In this document: piece after piece, positions 6,777-14,035 of the stretch
Layout of the letters: every line of letters begins with the position of its first letter
Numbering within the stretch: position 1 is the first letter of the stretch
DNA from: MGR-bin208 sp043779285
GTDB lineage: Bacteria; Bacteroidota; Bacteroidia; Chitinophagales; Chitinophagaceae
Length of the DNA stretch: 20,517 bases
Reading direction: 5' to 3'
Assembly (NCBI GenBank): GCA_043779285.1
Contig: JAYWEL010000180.1
Coordinates: 1 to 20,517 of the forward strand
Translations under genes and position numbers: made by a program
Notes under the pieces: model-generated
Told to the model about the DNA's origin: nothing
Seen by the model: the letters and a program-made list of their open reading frames with translations, nothing else
Database searches by the model: none

Positions 6777-9203
6777 ATGAAAAAAATATCTTTTTTATTT
6801 GCAATAATGCTTTTGGTATTTGCAATTAATTTATTTGCTCAAGATGCAGTAACTTATCAATTGCCTCCTAAAGAAATGGCCGATTTATTATTGGCAAAAT
6901 CTACTCCAACTGTAAATATCGATAGTAAAGGAGAATGGATGTTATTGATCGATCGCAATAGCTACCCATCTGTTGAAGAATTGGCTCAACCCGAATATCG
7001 AATTGCGGGTTTGCGGATCAACCCAAATAATTTTTCGCCAAGCCGTCAGAATTTCATTAATAATTTTACCCTGAAAAATATCAAGAACGGCAAAGAATAT
7101 ACGATTTCCGGATTGCCCACAAATTTATTGGCTGGCAATGTAACCTGGAGTCCATCTGAAAAAAAAATTGCATTTACCCATACCACAGATAAGGTAGTTG
7201 ATTTATATTTTTTAGATGTTGCAACACAACAGGTTGGTAAAGCAAATAAAACTCCATTAAACCTTGTTATTGGCACAGCTTATACTTGGGTAGATGACAA
7301 TACTGTTTTATATAAAACCATCATTTCACCTGCTTCCATGTTGCCCAAAGCTTCACTTATGCCCAAGGGGCCAACGGTGCAGGAAAATTTAGGCAAAGCT
7401 GCACCCAGCCGCACTTATCAGGACTTGATAAAAACGCCAAACGACGAAGAAGTGTTTGAATTTCTGGCAACTTCACAATTGATAAAAAATACCTCAGGCA
7501 CCGAAACCAAGATTGGGAAACCATCGATTTACAGCAGTATGAGTTTATCGCCAGATACAAAATATTTGATATTACGTACTGTTAAAAAACCGTATAGTTA
7601 CCTGGTACCTGCATTTGGTTTCAATTCAACTATCGGCATATATGAACTGACGGGCAAATTGGTAAAAACCCTGGCTCAACTGCCTTCCAGTGAATTATCT
7701 CCTTCTGGATTTGATAATATTTTGAATGCCCCAGGCAGATTTGATTGGAGAGATGATGAAGCAGCTACGGTAGTTTGGTCAATGCCTTTGGACAGTGGAC
7801 TTTATAAAAATAAAATGGAATACCATGATGCAGTTTTTACATTAAGTGCCCCATTTACCGGTCAACAAAAAGAACTCTTCAAAACTAAATTTCGGTTTGC
7901 CGGCATCACCTGGGGCCATGCAGAATTTGCTTTAGTTAGCGAAAGATTACAAAGCAAACAAATGGGAAAAGTTAGCCGTCTCAATCCTTCAACAGGAGAA
8001 ATGGAAACCTTATTTGAAAGAAGCTCGAATGATGCGTATAGTAATCCCGGTAATCCGGTCATGGCTAAAAACAAATTTGGTAGAAACGTTATTCAATTAA
8101 TTGATGGAGGAAAAAAATTGCTCCTAAATAATCAGACCGGAAGTTCACCTAAAGGAGATCTTCCATTCTTAGCAAGCTTTGACTTAAGTACTAAAGAATT
8201 GAAACATATCTGGCGATGCGATGAAGGAATTTTTGAAGTAATTACTGATGTATTAGATAAGGATAAGCTGATTGTACTGACTCGTAAGGAAAGCCAGACA
8301 GAAGTACCTAATTATTACCTTAAAAATCTATACACAAAGTCAACTATTGCAACCATTACAAATTTCAGTAACCCATATCCGCAATTGGATGGTGTAAAAA
8401 AGGAAAAGATTTTTTACAAAAGATCTGATGGTGTTGACTTAACCGGCACCCTTTATTTGCCCAAAGGCTACGACCCGAAAAAAGATGACCAATTACCTGT
8501 TTTAATTTGGGCCTATCCTCGTGAATTTGAAAATGCGAATGATGCAACACAAATTCGTGGATCGAACAATAGCTTTACCCGAATTGGCTCAGGTTCTCCC
8601 ATATTTTGGGTTACACAGGGGTATGCAGTTTTAGACAATGCAGAAATGCCAATTGTTGGTACGAATGGTAAAAAACCAAATGACAATTTTATTGACCAGT
8701 TAAAAATGAATGCAGAAGCGGCTATCAACAATCTTGCAAAAATGGGTGTTGGTGATCCCAAACGAGTTGCGGTAGGTGGCCATAGTTATGGCGCATTTAT
8801 GACTGCAAACCTGCTTGCACATACCGATTTATTTAAAGCCGGTATAGCCAGAAGCGGAGCATACAACCGAACATTGACACCATTTGGTTTTCAAAATGAG
8901 GGTAGAACTTATTGGGAAGCATCTGAACTTTATTATGAAATGAGTCCTTTCAGTTATGCAAATAAAATAAAGACACCTTTACTAATGGTACATGGAGAAA
9001 TGGATAACAATTCAGGCACATTCCCCATACAAAGCGAAAGATTGTACAATGCTGTAAAAGGACATGGAGGTACTGTCCGATATATTACACTTCCGTATGA
9101 AAGTCATGGATATACAGGTAAAGAGAATTTGCTCCATTTGCTTTGGGAAACAAATACTTGGCTGGAGAAATATGTAAAAAATGCAGGCACAAAAGCATTT
9201 TAA
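6777..9203 (+). CDS. Secreted S9 family serine peptidase (prolyl oligopeptidase family)
   Basis: The 808-residue protein has a classical signal peptide (MKKISFLFAIMLLVFAINLFAQ). A long beta-propeller region follows, and residues from about 540 form an alpha/beta hydrolase domain. The nucleophile is Ser670 in GGHSYGAFM, the acid is Asp743 in VHGEMDN, and the histidine is His777 in ESHGY. This is a complete triad in the order known for clan SC, family S9. Length and layout resemble the dipeptidyl/acylaminoacyl and glutamyl (GEP-like) branches, so exact specificity is open. It probably trims peptides in the periplasm for nutrition. It is transcribed alone, with a strong terminator after it. Confidence 0.93.
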   Translation: MKKISFLFAIMLLVFAINLFAQDAVTYQLPPKEMADLLLAKSTPTVNIDSKGEWMLLIDRNSYPSVEELAQPEYRIAGLRINPNNFSPSRQNFINNFTLKNIKNGKEYTISGLPTNLLAGNVTWSPSEKKIAFTHTTDKVVDLYFLDVATQQVGKANKTPLNLVIGTAYTWVDDNTVLYKTIISPASMLPKASLMPKGPTVQENLGKAAPSRTYQDLIKTPNDEEVFEFLATSQLIKNTSGTETKIGKPSIYSSMSLSPDTKYLILRTVKKPYSYLVPAFGFNSTIGIYELTGKLVKTLAQLPSSELSPSGFDNILNAPGRFDWRDDEAATVVWSMPLDSGLYKNKMEYHDAVFTLSAPFTGQQKELFKTKFRFAGITWGHAEFALVSERLQSKQMGKVSRLNPSTGEMETLFERSSNDAYSNPGNPVMAKNKFGRNVIQLIDGGKKLLLNNQTGSSPKGDLPFLASFDLSTKELKHIWRCDEGIFEVITDVLDKDKLIVLTRKESQTEVPNYYLKNLYTKSTIATITNFSNPYPQLDGVKKEKIFYKRSDGVDLTGTLYLPKGYDPKKDDQLPVLIWAYPREFENANDATQIRGSNNSFTRIGSGSPIFWVTQGYAVLDNAEMPIVGTNGKKPNDNFIDQLKMNAEAAINNLAKMGVGDPKRVAVGGHSYGAFMTANLLAHTDLFKAGIARSGAYNRTLTPFGFQNEGRTYWEASELYYEMSPFSYANKIKTPLLMVHGEMDNNSGTFPIQSERLYNAVKGHGGTVRYITLPYESHGYTGKENLLHLLWETNTWLEKYVKNAGTKAF

Positions 9204-9225
9204 TAATTTGAAATATGTTTAACCG

Positions 9226-9256
9226 AAAACTCCTCCATCATTGGGGGAGTTTTTTG
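9226..9256 (+). terminator. Intrinsic terminator after the S9 peptidase
   Basis: AAAACTCCTCC (9226-9236) pairs with GGGGGAGTTTT (9243-9253) over 11 bp with one G-U pair and a six-base loop. A T run to 9255 follows. It starts 22 bases after the peptidase stop. Confidence 0.9.
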
Positions 9257-9303
9257 TTTTAACACTTGATAGTGAAACTCCCAGTTAATCCTCATACTTT
9301 TTT

Positions 9304-9311
9304 TATCTTTG
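9304..9311 (+). promoter_or_regulatory. -7 box of the small secreted protein gene
   Basis: TATCTTTG is a perfect TAnnTTTG. A transcript from it would begin near 9318, which puts the upstream in-frame TTG at 9266 outside the mRNA and leaves the TTG at 9347 as the start. No clear -33 TTG is present at the usual spacing. Confidence 0.45.
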
Positions 9312-9346
9312 GCATCATATTTTCATATAAGATAAAAAAAATACCA

Positions 9347-9730
9347 TTGAAATATCTTTTATTTATTTTCACAGTACTCATATCAACCGTACTTCTACAA
9401 GCCCAAAAAGTAGAGAGTATTCATTTTAACTTATATACTGACAGTTTAAAGAAGGGGCAGCATAATTATATCAATGTGGATGGAAAGTTAACGAATGGTA
9501 AGTGGCTGCCACTTACATCTGCAGAATTAAATTTCAGCAGTTCAGCCGGCACTTTTCAGGGAAATGATTTAATTCTTCCGGGAGATTTTAAGGATGAAAA
9601 AGTAAAAGTAATTGCCGAATTATTATCGAATCCTTCTATTAAAAAAGAAATTTTTATTTATATAAAAAAGAATGAAGACCCGGAGTTAAAAACTTTGGAA
9701 GAGATAAGCAAAAAACCGAAGAAGCAATAA
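9347..9730 (+). CDS. Small secreted protein of unknown function, TTG start
   Basis: With a TTG start at 9347 the product has 127 residues and begins MKYLLFIFTVLISTVLLQAQ, a good signal peptide. No ATG exists in this frame. A longer reading from TTG 9266 would bury the signal behind 27 residues and would begin upstream of the apparent promoter. The mature part (KVESIHFNLYTDSLKKGQHN, then DGKLTNGKWLPL and SSAGTFQGNDLILP) looks like one beta-sandwich, Ig-like domain, followed by a charged lysine-rich tail. I do not recognise a function; similar short proteins with this pattern occur, as I recall, in related Bacteroidota. It converges on the transaldolase gene with a gap of 6 bases. Confidence 0.75.
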   Translation: MKYLLFIFTVLISTVLLQAQKVESIHFNLYTDSLKKGQHNYINVDGKLTNGKWLPLTSAELNFSSSAGTFQGNDLILPGDFKDEKVKVIAELLSNPSIKKEIFIYIKKNEDPELKTLEEISKKPKKQ

Positions 9731-9752
9731 ACGATATTATCGGGTCTTTTTT
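9675..9752 (+). terminator. Possible terminator of the small secreted protein gene
   Basis: AAGACCCG (9675-9682) is an exact inverted repeat of CGGGTCTT (9741-9748), which runs into a T tract to 9752. The 58-base loop is long, and a smaller CGAT-ATT-ATCG hairpin lies next to the right arm. It would reach into both convergent coding ends, so it is only a candidate. Confidence 0.25.
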
Positions 9753-10390
9753 GCGTCTTCCAAAAACTTGGCAAGACCAATATCTGTCAACGGATGTTTT
9801 AATAATCCCAAAATTGATTCCAACGGGCAGGTACACACATCGGCACCAGCTTCTGCACATTGAACAATATGATTTGGATTACGGATAGAAGCAGCCAACA
9901 CTTCGGTCTTGAATCCTTGTAAGCTATAAATTCTTGAAATCTGTTCGATTAGTTGTACGCCATCCCAACCGCTATCATCAATGCGACCAATGAATGGAGA
10001 TACGTATGTAGCACCAGCTTTGGCAGCCAGGATTGCTTGTCCGGCAGAGAAAACCAGCGTACAATTGGTTCGGATTCCATTATCGGTAAACCATTTAATT
10101 GCTTTGATCCCATCTTTGATCATAGGTATTTTCACCACAATATTTGGATGAATAGCAGCCAATTTATTTCCTTCTTCAATCATTCCTTCAAAATCGGTTG
10201 CGATTACCTCTGCACTGATATCACCATCTACCATTTCACAAATCAATGCATAATGATTATTGATGGCTTCTTCTCCTTTAATGCCTTCTTTAGCCATTAA
10301 AGAAGGATTGGTTGTTACTCCATCCAATATACCTAGATCGTTTGCTTCCTTAATCTGATCGAGGTTGGCAGTATCAATAAAAAATTTCAT
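9737..10390 (-). CDS. tal: Transaldolase (small FSA/TalC-like subfamily)
   Basis: The 217-residue barrel belongs to the short transaldolase/fructose-6-phosphate aldolase family, which moves a dihydroxyacetone unit in the non-oxidative pentose phosphate pathway. FIDTANLDQI opens the protein, GVTTNPSLMAKEG follows, and the Schiff-base lysine is Lys87 in VVKIPM. Two positions known to separate the activities point to transaldolase: Glu61 in SAEVIATD, where E. coli FSA has Gln, and Phe133 in SPFIGR, where FSA has Tyr. This is an inference by analogy, not a measured activity. The gene lies downstream of ffs on the same strand, with no clear promoter of its own in the 46 bases between. Confidence 0.93.
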   Translation of the reverse strand: MKFFIDTANLDQIKEANDLGILDGVTTNPSLMAKEGIKGEEAINNHYALICEMVDGDISAEVIATDFEGMIEEGNKLAAIHPNIVVKIPMIKDGIKAIKWFTDNGIRTNCTLVFSAGQAILAAKAGATYVSPFIGRIDDSGWDGVQLIEQISRIYSLQGFKTEVLAASIRNPNHIVQCAEAGADVCTCPLESILGLLKHPLTDIGLAKFLEDAKKTR

Positions 10391-10427
10391 AAATGCGTTT
10401 ATTATTAATAAATCATTATTAAGAAAG

Positions 10428-10436
10428 AAAAAAAAT
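10428..10436 (-). terminator. Poly-T termination site of ffs
   Basis: The closing helix of the SRP RNA, GGCAGG with CCTGCC, is followed on the minus strand by A and then eight T residues (10435-10428). The terminal stem and U tract together form an intrinsic terminator, which would separate ffs from the transaldolase gene. Confidence 0.65.
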
Positions 10437-10532
10437 GGCAGGCTACTTACATCGCACCGCTACAACCGCCTATCCTTGCTGCCTTCCGACCCTGGGGAGG
10501 TTCGGCAGGAGCTGGTCGTATAAGACCTGCCG
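10437..10532 (-). ncRNA. ffs: Signal recognition particle RNA, small bacterial 4.5S type
   Basis: The minus strand contains the conserved SRP apical loop GGTCGGAAGGCAGCA (10492-10477), with the GGAA tetraloop and the asymmetric-loop bases bound by Ffh. Flanking arms are complementary, and the ends GGCAGG (10531-10526) and CCTGCC (10442-10437) close the long hairpin. The RNA would be about 96 bases, normal for a 4.5S RNA without an Alu domain. With Ffh and FtsY it targets nascent membrane and secreted proteins to the translocon. A perfect -7 box sits immediately upstream, and a poly-T follows. Exact ends are uncertain by a few bases. The short plus-strand reading frame across it is not a gene. 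Confidence 0.95.
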
Positions 10533-10535
10533 CCG

Positions 10536-10543
10536 CAAATATA
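10536..10543 (-). promoter_or_regulatory. -7 box of ffs
   Basis: The minus strand reads TATATTTG, a perfect TAnnTTTG, four bases before the predicted RNA 5' end. A TTTG at 10559-10556 is present but only 12 bases upstream, too close for the normal -33 position. Confidence 0.55.
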
Positions 10544-10645
10544 GTAAAGCATGGTCAAATAATTTTTATAGAATAAAAAAATTATCAAATCATTTCAATA
10601 AAAATGAAAACTCATTGCTGAAAAAATGAATCTGAAAAATATTAG

Positions 10646-11926
10646 TCATCGCAATTGTCGGTGAAACACAGAACTGATGGTGGAATACCCTATCAATTCA
10701 TCGGCCCGGCCTCCAAAAGCCCGGTAATAAACAAATACAGAATACAGATTTTCTGTTGCCCAATAATCTCCCTCTGCTTTAATGAAGTTTCGCTTCTCTC
10801 CTTTTTTCACAACATCATCCAGCAAAATAAATGAATAATTGTAAAAGCCCTGTTTCAGAAATAAGCTTTTTTCATACACCCCTTTTTCTTCATTAAACAA
10901 CATAACACTGGATTCATCTGCCCGGTAATTATTCAATTCACCAAAAAGATAAATTGACTTTCCTTCAAAAGCCTTATTACCCGGTGGCGTGTATGTGAAA
11001 TGCACATTGGCATAATCAGCTTGCCAATACGGATTATTGTCATCCATGTTTTCGAGACTGAATAATCCGTTTTGATCTCGGTAATAGATATAGGGTTTAT
11101 TAACCTGTTCCCCATCCGGTCTTACATATACTTCAATGGGTTCTTTCTTGCTGTCGATTTTTTGCATACGGTCACTTTGCAATCGTAAACTTCTCAGATC
11201 GAGCCAACGCCACTCCTTACCCGCAGAAAAAGAATTTAAATTTTCATCATAATATTCAAAATAATTTCCCCGGTAAATATTCGGTCTGTTCAATTCGATG
11301 GCAGTTGGCCAACTATAGTTTTGCAACATGACAACTCGAATATCCTGTGGTCCTAATACATTCAGGGTTTTATCTGTATTGACAATAACCTGCAATTTTT
11401 GATGTGTTTTAAATAGTTGTGTATTGAAGGGTTGCTGAACCTGTGCGCCGATAGCAGACTTTTCATCTACCACAAAAAATCGTTTCGTAAAAAAAAGTTT
11501 AGAGGTATCCCCATTAATAAAAACCTTTAACAAATAATTACCCGATCGACTTGGCACACAATTCTTGTCCGGAAAAACTGCCTGGTAGTGAGTATATTTA
11601 GTTTTTACAATGGATGACTGCCGATAATTATTTATTCGCACATCCTGAAAACCCTTGATGTACTCAAACGTTTGCAACATGGCAGGTTTCCAATCGGCAT
11701 TGCAAAGTTGATAACTATAATAATAATTTTTTACATCCGCATCCATATCATCAAAATGCAATTCCAGTTTATCCTCGCTATTTAAATGAATGACGGGGTA
11801 TGCATAAGGGTCGGCATATTTAAAAAGTTTTATAGACTTTATATTATTCCGAAGCACTGCATCGGGTTGCTGTGCAATGCTTGCAAGAAAGAAGAAACAA
11901 AATAAAAAAGTGATGAATACTCTCAT
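10646..11926 (-). CDS. Type IX secretion system plug protein (formerly DUF5103)
   Basis: From the ATG at 11926-11924 the protein has 426 residues and starts with a signal peptide, MRVFITFLFCFFFLASIAQQ. A reading 41 codons longer (from 12049) would put the signal in the middle and overlap the divergent gene, so I reject it. Blocks such as YSYQLCNADW, EYIKGFQDVRINNYRQS, NYLLKVFINGDTSKLFFTKRFFVVD and FIKAEGDYWATENLYSVFVYYR match my recollection of the DUF5103 family. A structural study of the T9SS translocon SprA/Sov found this family plugging the barrel on the periplasmic side. Its role is to keep the large pore closed between substrates. The assignment is from remembered family pattern. Confidence 0.82.
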   Translation of the reverse strand: MRVFITFLFCFFFLASIAQQPDAVLRNNIKSIKLFKYADPYAYPVIHLNSEDKLELHFDDMDADVKNYYYSYQLCNADWKPAMLQTFEYIKGFQDVRINNYRQSSIVKTKYTHYQAVFPDKNCVPSRSGNYLLKVFINGDTSKLFFTKRFFVVDEKSAIGAQVQQPFNTQLFKTHQKLQVIVNTDKTLNVLGPQDIRVVMLQNYSWPTAIELNRPNIYRGNYFEYYDENLNSFSAGKEWRWLDLRSLRLQSDRMQKIDSKKEPIEVYVRPDGEQVNKPYIYYRDQNGLFSLENMDDNNPYWQADYANVHFTYTPPGNKAFEGKSIYLFGELNNYRADESSVMLFNEEKGVYEKSLFLKQGFYNYSFILLDDVVKKGEKRNFIKAEGDYWATENLYSVFVYYRAFGGRADELIGYSTISSVFHRQLR

Positions 11927-11955
11927 GATAATAGTAATGACTGCAGCCAATGTTG

Positions 11956-11989
11956 CAAATACCTTGCTATATTGTGAAAATAATTCAAA
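11956..11989 (-). promoter_or_regulatory. Candidate promoter of the plug protein gene
   Basis: On the minus strand TTTG (11989-11986) and GGTATTTG (11963-11956) are 22 bases apart. The -7 box matches only the ATTTG half well. The start would fall about 20 bases before the ATG at 11926. Confidence 0.3.
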
Positions 11990-11990
11990 A

Positions 11991-12023
11991 TTGTTCATAA
12001 AAATATGAACATGCCTATTTTTG
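11991..12023 (+). promoter_or_regulatory. Promoter of the ABC permease gene
   Basis: TTG (11991-11993) and a perfect -7 box TATTTTTG (12016-12023) are 22 bases apart. An in-frame TTG at 12021 lies inside the box, so translation must begin downstream, at TTG 12042. The spacer is filled by the palindrome at 11992-12011. Confidence 0.5.
11992..12011. promoter_or_regulatory. Operator-like palindrome between divergent promoters
   Basis: TGTTCATA, four A residues and TATGAACA form a perfect inverted repeat with 8-base arms. It fills most of the space between the -33 and -7 elements of the permease promoter and abuts the -33 element of the plug gene. A dimeric repressor bound here could affect both genes. 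No T tract follows, so it is not a terminator. Confidence 0.4.
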
Positions 12024-12041
12024 AATAATAAACAAGCCACA

Positions 12042-13277
12042 TTGAACATCTCCGGATTTATTGCAAAAAGAATTGCCTTTAATGATCAGAAATCATTTTC
12101 AAAATTTATTATTCGTCTATCGGTAACCGCAACCTGCATTTCGGTAGCAGTTATGATCATCACTTTATCCTTTGTAAATGGTTTCCAGGAAACGGTCAGT
12201 CAGAAAGTTTTCAGTTTTTGGGGTCATATCCGCGTACAACATAAACAACCTCAGAAATCGGCAATTGCCGAAGAGGTGGCGATTGAAAAAGATGACCGTG
12301 TATTTAATTTCATCAAATCAAATCCAGCCGTAAAAAGCATTCATCCATATGCTACTAAATATGCTATTCTAAAAACGAATACAGAAATTGAAGGAGTATT
12401 AATAAAAGGGTTGGACAAAACCTATGACCCGGTTCATTTCAGCCCGTTTATGCAGGAAGGCCGCTGGATAAAATTTAATGACAGTACATATAGCCGGGAA
12501 ATTATCCTTTCAACAAAAACTGCCAAACTGCTTCAACTGAAACTGCATGACCGCTTATTAATTTATTTTATCCGATCGGATGGATCTTTGCGACCTGACA
12601 AACTTGAAATAGTTGGAATCTATAAAACCGGTATTGAAGAATACGATAAGTCATTTGCCATTGGCGATATGCATTTAATACAACGACTGAATGACTGGAA
12701 GAGTACAGAAATAGGTGGTTATGAAATTTTCTTAACCGACCATAAGAATATGGAAGACGTGGCTTTACAAATTCATGAATCAGATACGTTTCCAATGGTC
12801 TGGAATACTAAAACAATCAAGGATATTTATCCAAACATTTTTGATTGGTTGAACATGCAGGATACAACTAGAAACCTGTTGATCGCTTTTATGATCATCG
12901 TTGCAGTCATCAACCTGATTACCTGTCTCATCATCCTGGTTTTGGAAAGGGTTAAAATGATCGGCATCCTGAAAGCCGTTGGTGCCAATGACTGGACGGT
13001 TCAAAAAATATTTTTACAGCATTCGGTATACATTACCTTAACCGGCATTATAACCGGTGCCCTGCTTTCATTTGGGATACTTTTTTTACAAAAAACCACC
13101 GGCTTTATACAACTCTCCGAAGATGCCTATTATATGAGTACGGCAGCTGTAAAAATTATCTGGTGGCAGGTTGCTACGGTTTGTTTGTCCACTTTGGTCA
13201 TTTGCTTTTTGGTTTTAACAATCCCTTCCTTTATTGTAAAAAAAATTCAACCTGTAAAAGCAATTCACTTCAGATAG
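12042..13277 (+). CDS. ABC transporter permease, LolC/LolE (FtsX-like) type
   Basis: From TTG 12042 the protein has 411 residues and begins with the conserved-looking (M)NISGFIAKRIAF. One membrane helix lies near residues 21-43 (RLSVTATCISVAVMIITLSF). A periplasmic domain of about 220 residues follows, then three helices: one containing NLLIAFMIIVAVINLITCLI, one around HSVYITLTGIITGALLSFGI, and one near the C-terminus. The motif ERVKMIGILKAVGA after the second helix is typical of FtsX-domain permeases. This four-helix layout is that of LolC/LolE, which extract lipoproteins from the inner membrane, but MacB-like permeases look similar. No ATPase gene is adjacent, so its partner must be elsewhere. 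Confidence 0.88.
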   Translation: MNISGFIAKRIAFNDQKSFSKFIIRLSVTATCISVAVMIITLSFVNGFQETVSQKVFSFWGHIRVQHKQPQKSAIAEEVAIEKDDRVFNFIKSNPAVKSIHPYATKYAILKTNTEIEGVLIKGLDKTYDPVHFSPFMQEGRWIKFNDSTYSREIILSTKTAKLLQLKLHDRLLIYFIRSDGSLRPDKLEIVGIYKTGIEEYDKSFAIGDMHLIQRLNDWKSTEIGGYEIFLTDHKNMEDVALQIHESDTFPMVWNTKTIKDIYPNIFDWLNMQDTTRNLLIAFMIIVAVINLITCLIILVLERVKMIGILKAVGANDWTVQKIFLQHSVYITLTGIITGALLSFGILFLQKTTGFIQLSEDAYYMSTAAVKIIWWQVATVCLSTLVICFLVLTIPSFIVKKIQPVKAIHFR

Positions 13278-13281
13278 GTTT

Positions 13282-14016
13282 TTACGACAAATGTGAAAGG
13301 ATGATGGCTGTTGCAACTGCGGCATTTAATGATTCCGCTTTGCCTATACGGGGTATAGTAATTTTTCCGGTTATCAGTTTCTCCATTTTCGAACTGACTC
13401 CATTTGATTCATTTCCTATCACAATGATTCCTTCTTTCAATTTATTCATGGCCCTTACATCTGTACCTTCAAGGCAGGTTGCATAGATATGCATACCGGG
13501 ATATTTTTTAAATCGGGTTTCCAGATCGTCGTAAATGATATTTATCCGTATTATACTTCCCATGGTTGACTGAACAACTTTGCTGTTGAAGCAATCTGCA
13601 CAATCCTTACTGCAAATGATATTGCGTACACCGAACCAATCGGCTGTGCGAATGATGGTACCAAGGTTCCCGGGATCTCTGATGGCATCCAATGCTATGG
13701 TAAGCTTACCCGTTAAATCTGGATAAAAATCAATTTTCGGATTTTTTACAATTGCAATTACTTCGTTGGGCGTTTTTAAAGTAGAGATTTTTGAAAGTTC
13801 GGGTTCTGTAATTTCAACAATTTCATGCTTTCCATTATCCAAATTATTTTTATCGATCCAATGACGAAGTGCAAAGATTTTTACAATGTTCGCTTTATCC
13901 GATTTTTGCAACTCTTCCAAAAGCTTTGGCCCTTCGGCTATAAAAACCGATTCAGTATCCCTAACTTTTTTCTGGCCTAAACTTTGAATATATTTGACCT
14001 GCGATTTACTAAGCAT
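13282..14016 (-). CDS. SpoU/TrmH family RNA 2'-O-methyltransferase
   Basis: The 244-residue protein has an N-terminal substrate-binding domain (KVRDTESVFIAEGPKLLEEL, about 17-36) and a C-terminal SPOUT knot. Motif 1 is ALDAIRDPGNLGTIIRTA (Asn117), motif 2 is GNESNGVS at 201-208, and motif 3 is IPRIGKAESLNAAVATAI at 221-238, where SAM binds. Relatives methylate a ribose in 23S rRNA or tRNA; I cannot tell the site. The gene ends 4 bases from the stop of the convergent ABC permease, and its 5' end overlaps the promoter of the divergent tamL. Confidence 0.93.
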   Translation of the reverse strand: MLSKSQVKYIQSLGQKKVRDTESVFIAEGPKLLEELQKSDKANIVKIFALRHWIDKNNLDNGKHEIVEITEPELSKISTLKTPNEVIAIVKNPKIDFYPDLTGKLTIALDAIRDPGNLGTIIRTADWFGVRNIICSKDCADCFNSKVVQSTMGSIIRINIIYDDLETRFKKYPGMHIYATCLEGTDVRAMNKLKEGIIVIGNESNGVSSKMEKLITGKITIPRIGKAESLNAAVATAIILSHLS

Positions 14017-14025
14017 TTATCTTCG
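13993..14025 (+). promoter_or_regulatory. Promoter of tamL inside the start of the methyltransferase gene
   Basis: TTTG (13993-13996) and TATCTTCG (14018-14025, seven of eight) are 21 bases apart. Transcription would start just before the ATG at 14036, which supports that start over the one at 13994. On the other strand TATGTTTG at 14061-14054 is a perfect -7 box for the methyltransferase gene. Confidence 0.5.
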
Positions 14026-14035
14026 TTTACTTATT

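Noticed and set aside
10435..10629. Plus-strand reading frame of 64 codons
   Set aside because: It runs across the SRP RNA on the other strand, its composition is unlike the neighbouring proteins, and it has no promoter or homology I recognise.
11927..12049. N-terminal 41-residue extension of the plug protein
   Set aside because: It would place the signal peptide in the middle of the protein and overlap the divergent permease gene and its promoter.
12001..12049. The palindrome at 11992-12011 as a terminator
   Set aside because: It is A-rich in the loop, has no following T tract on either strand and lies between promoters, not after a gene.
13994..14035. N-terminal 14-residue extension of TamL
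   Set aside because: It would begin within the -33 element of the promoter and in front of a proper lipoprotein signal that starts at 14036.
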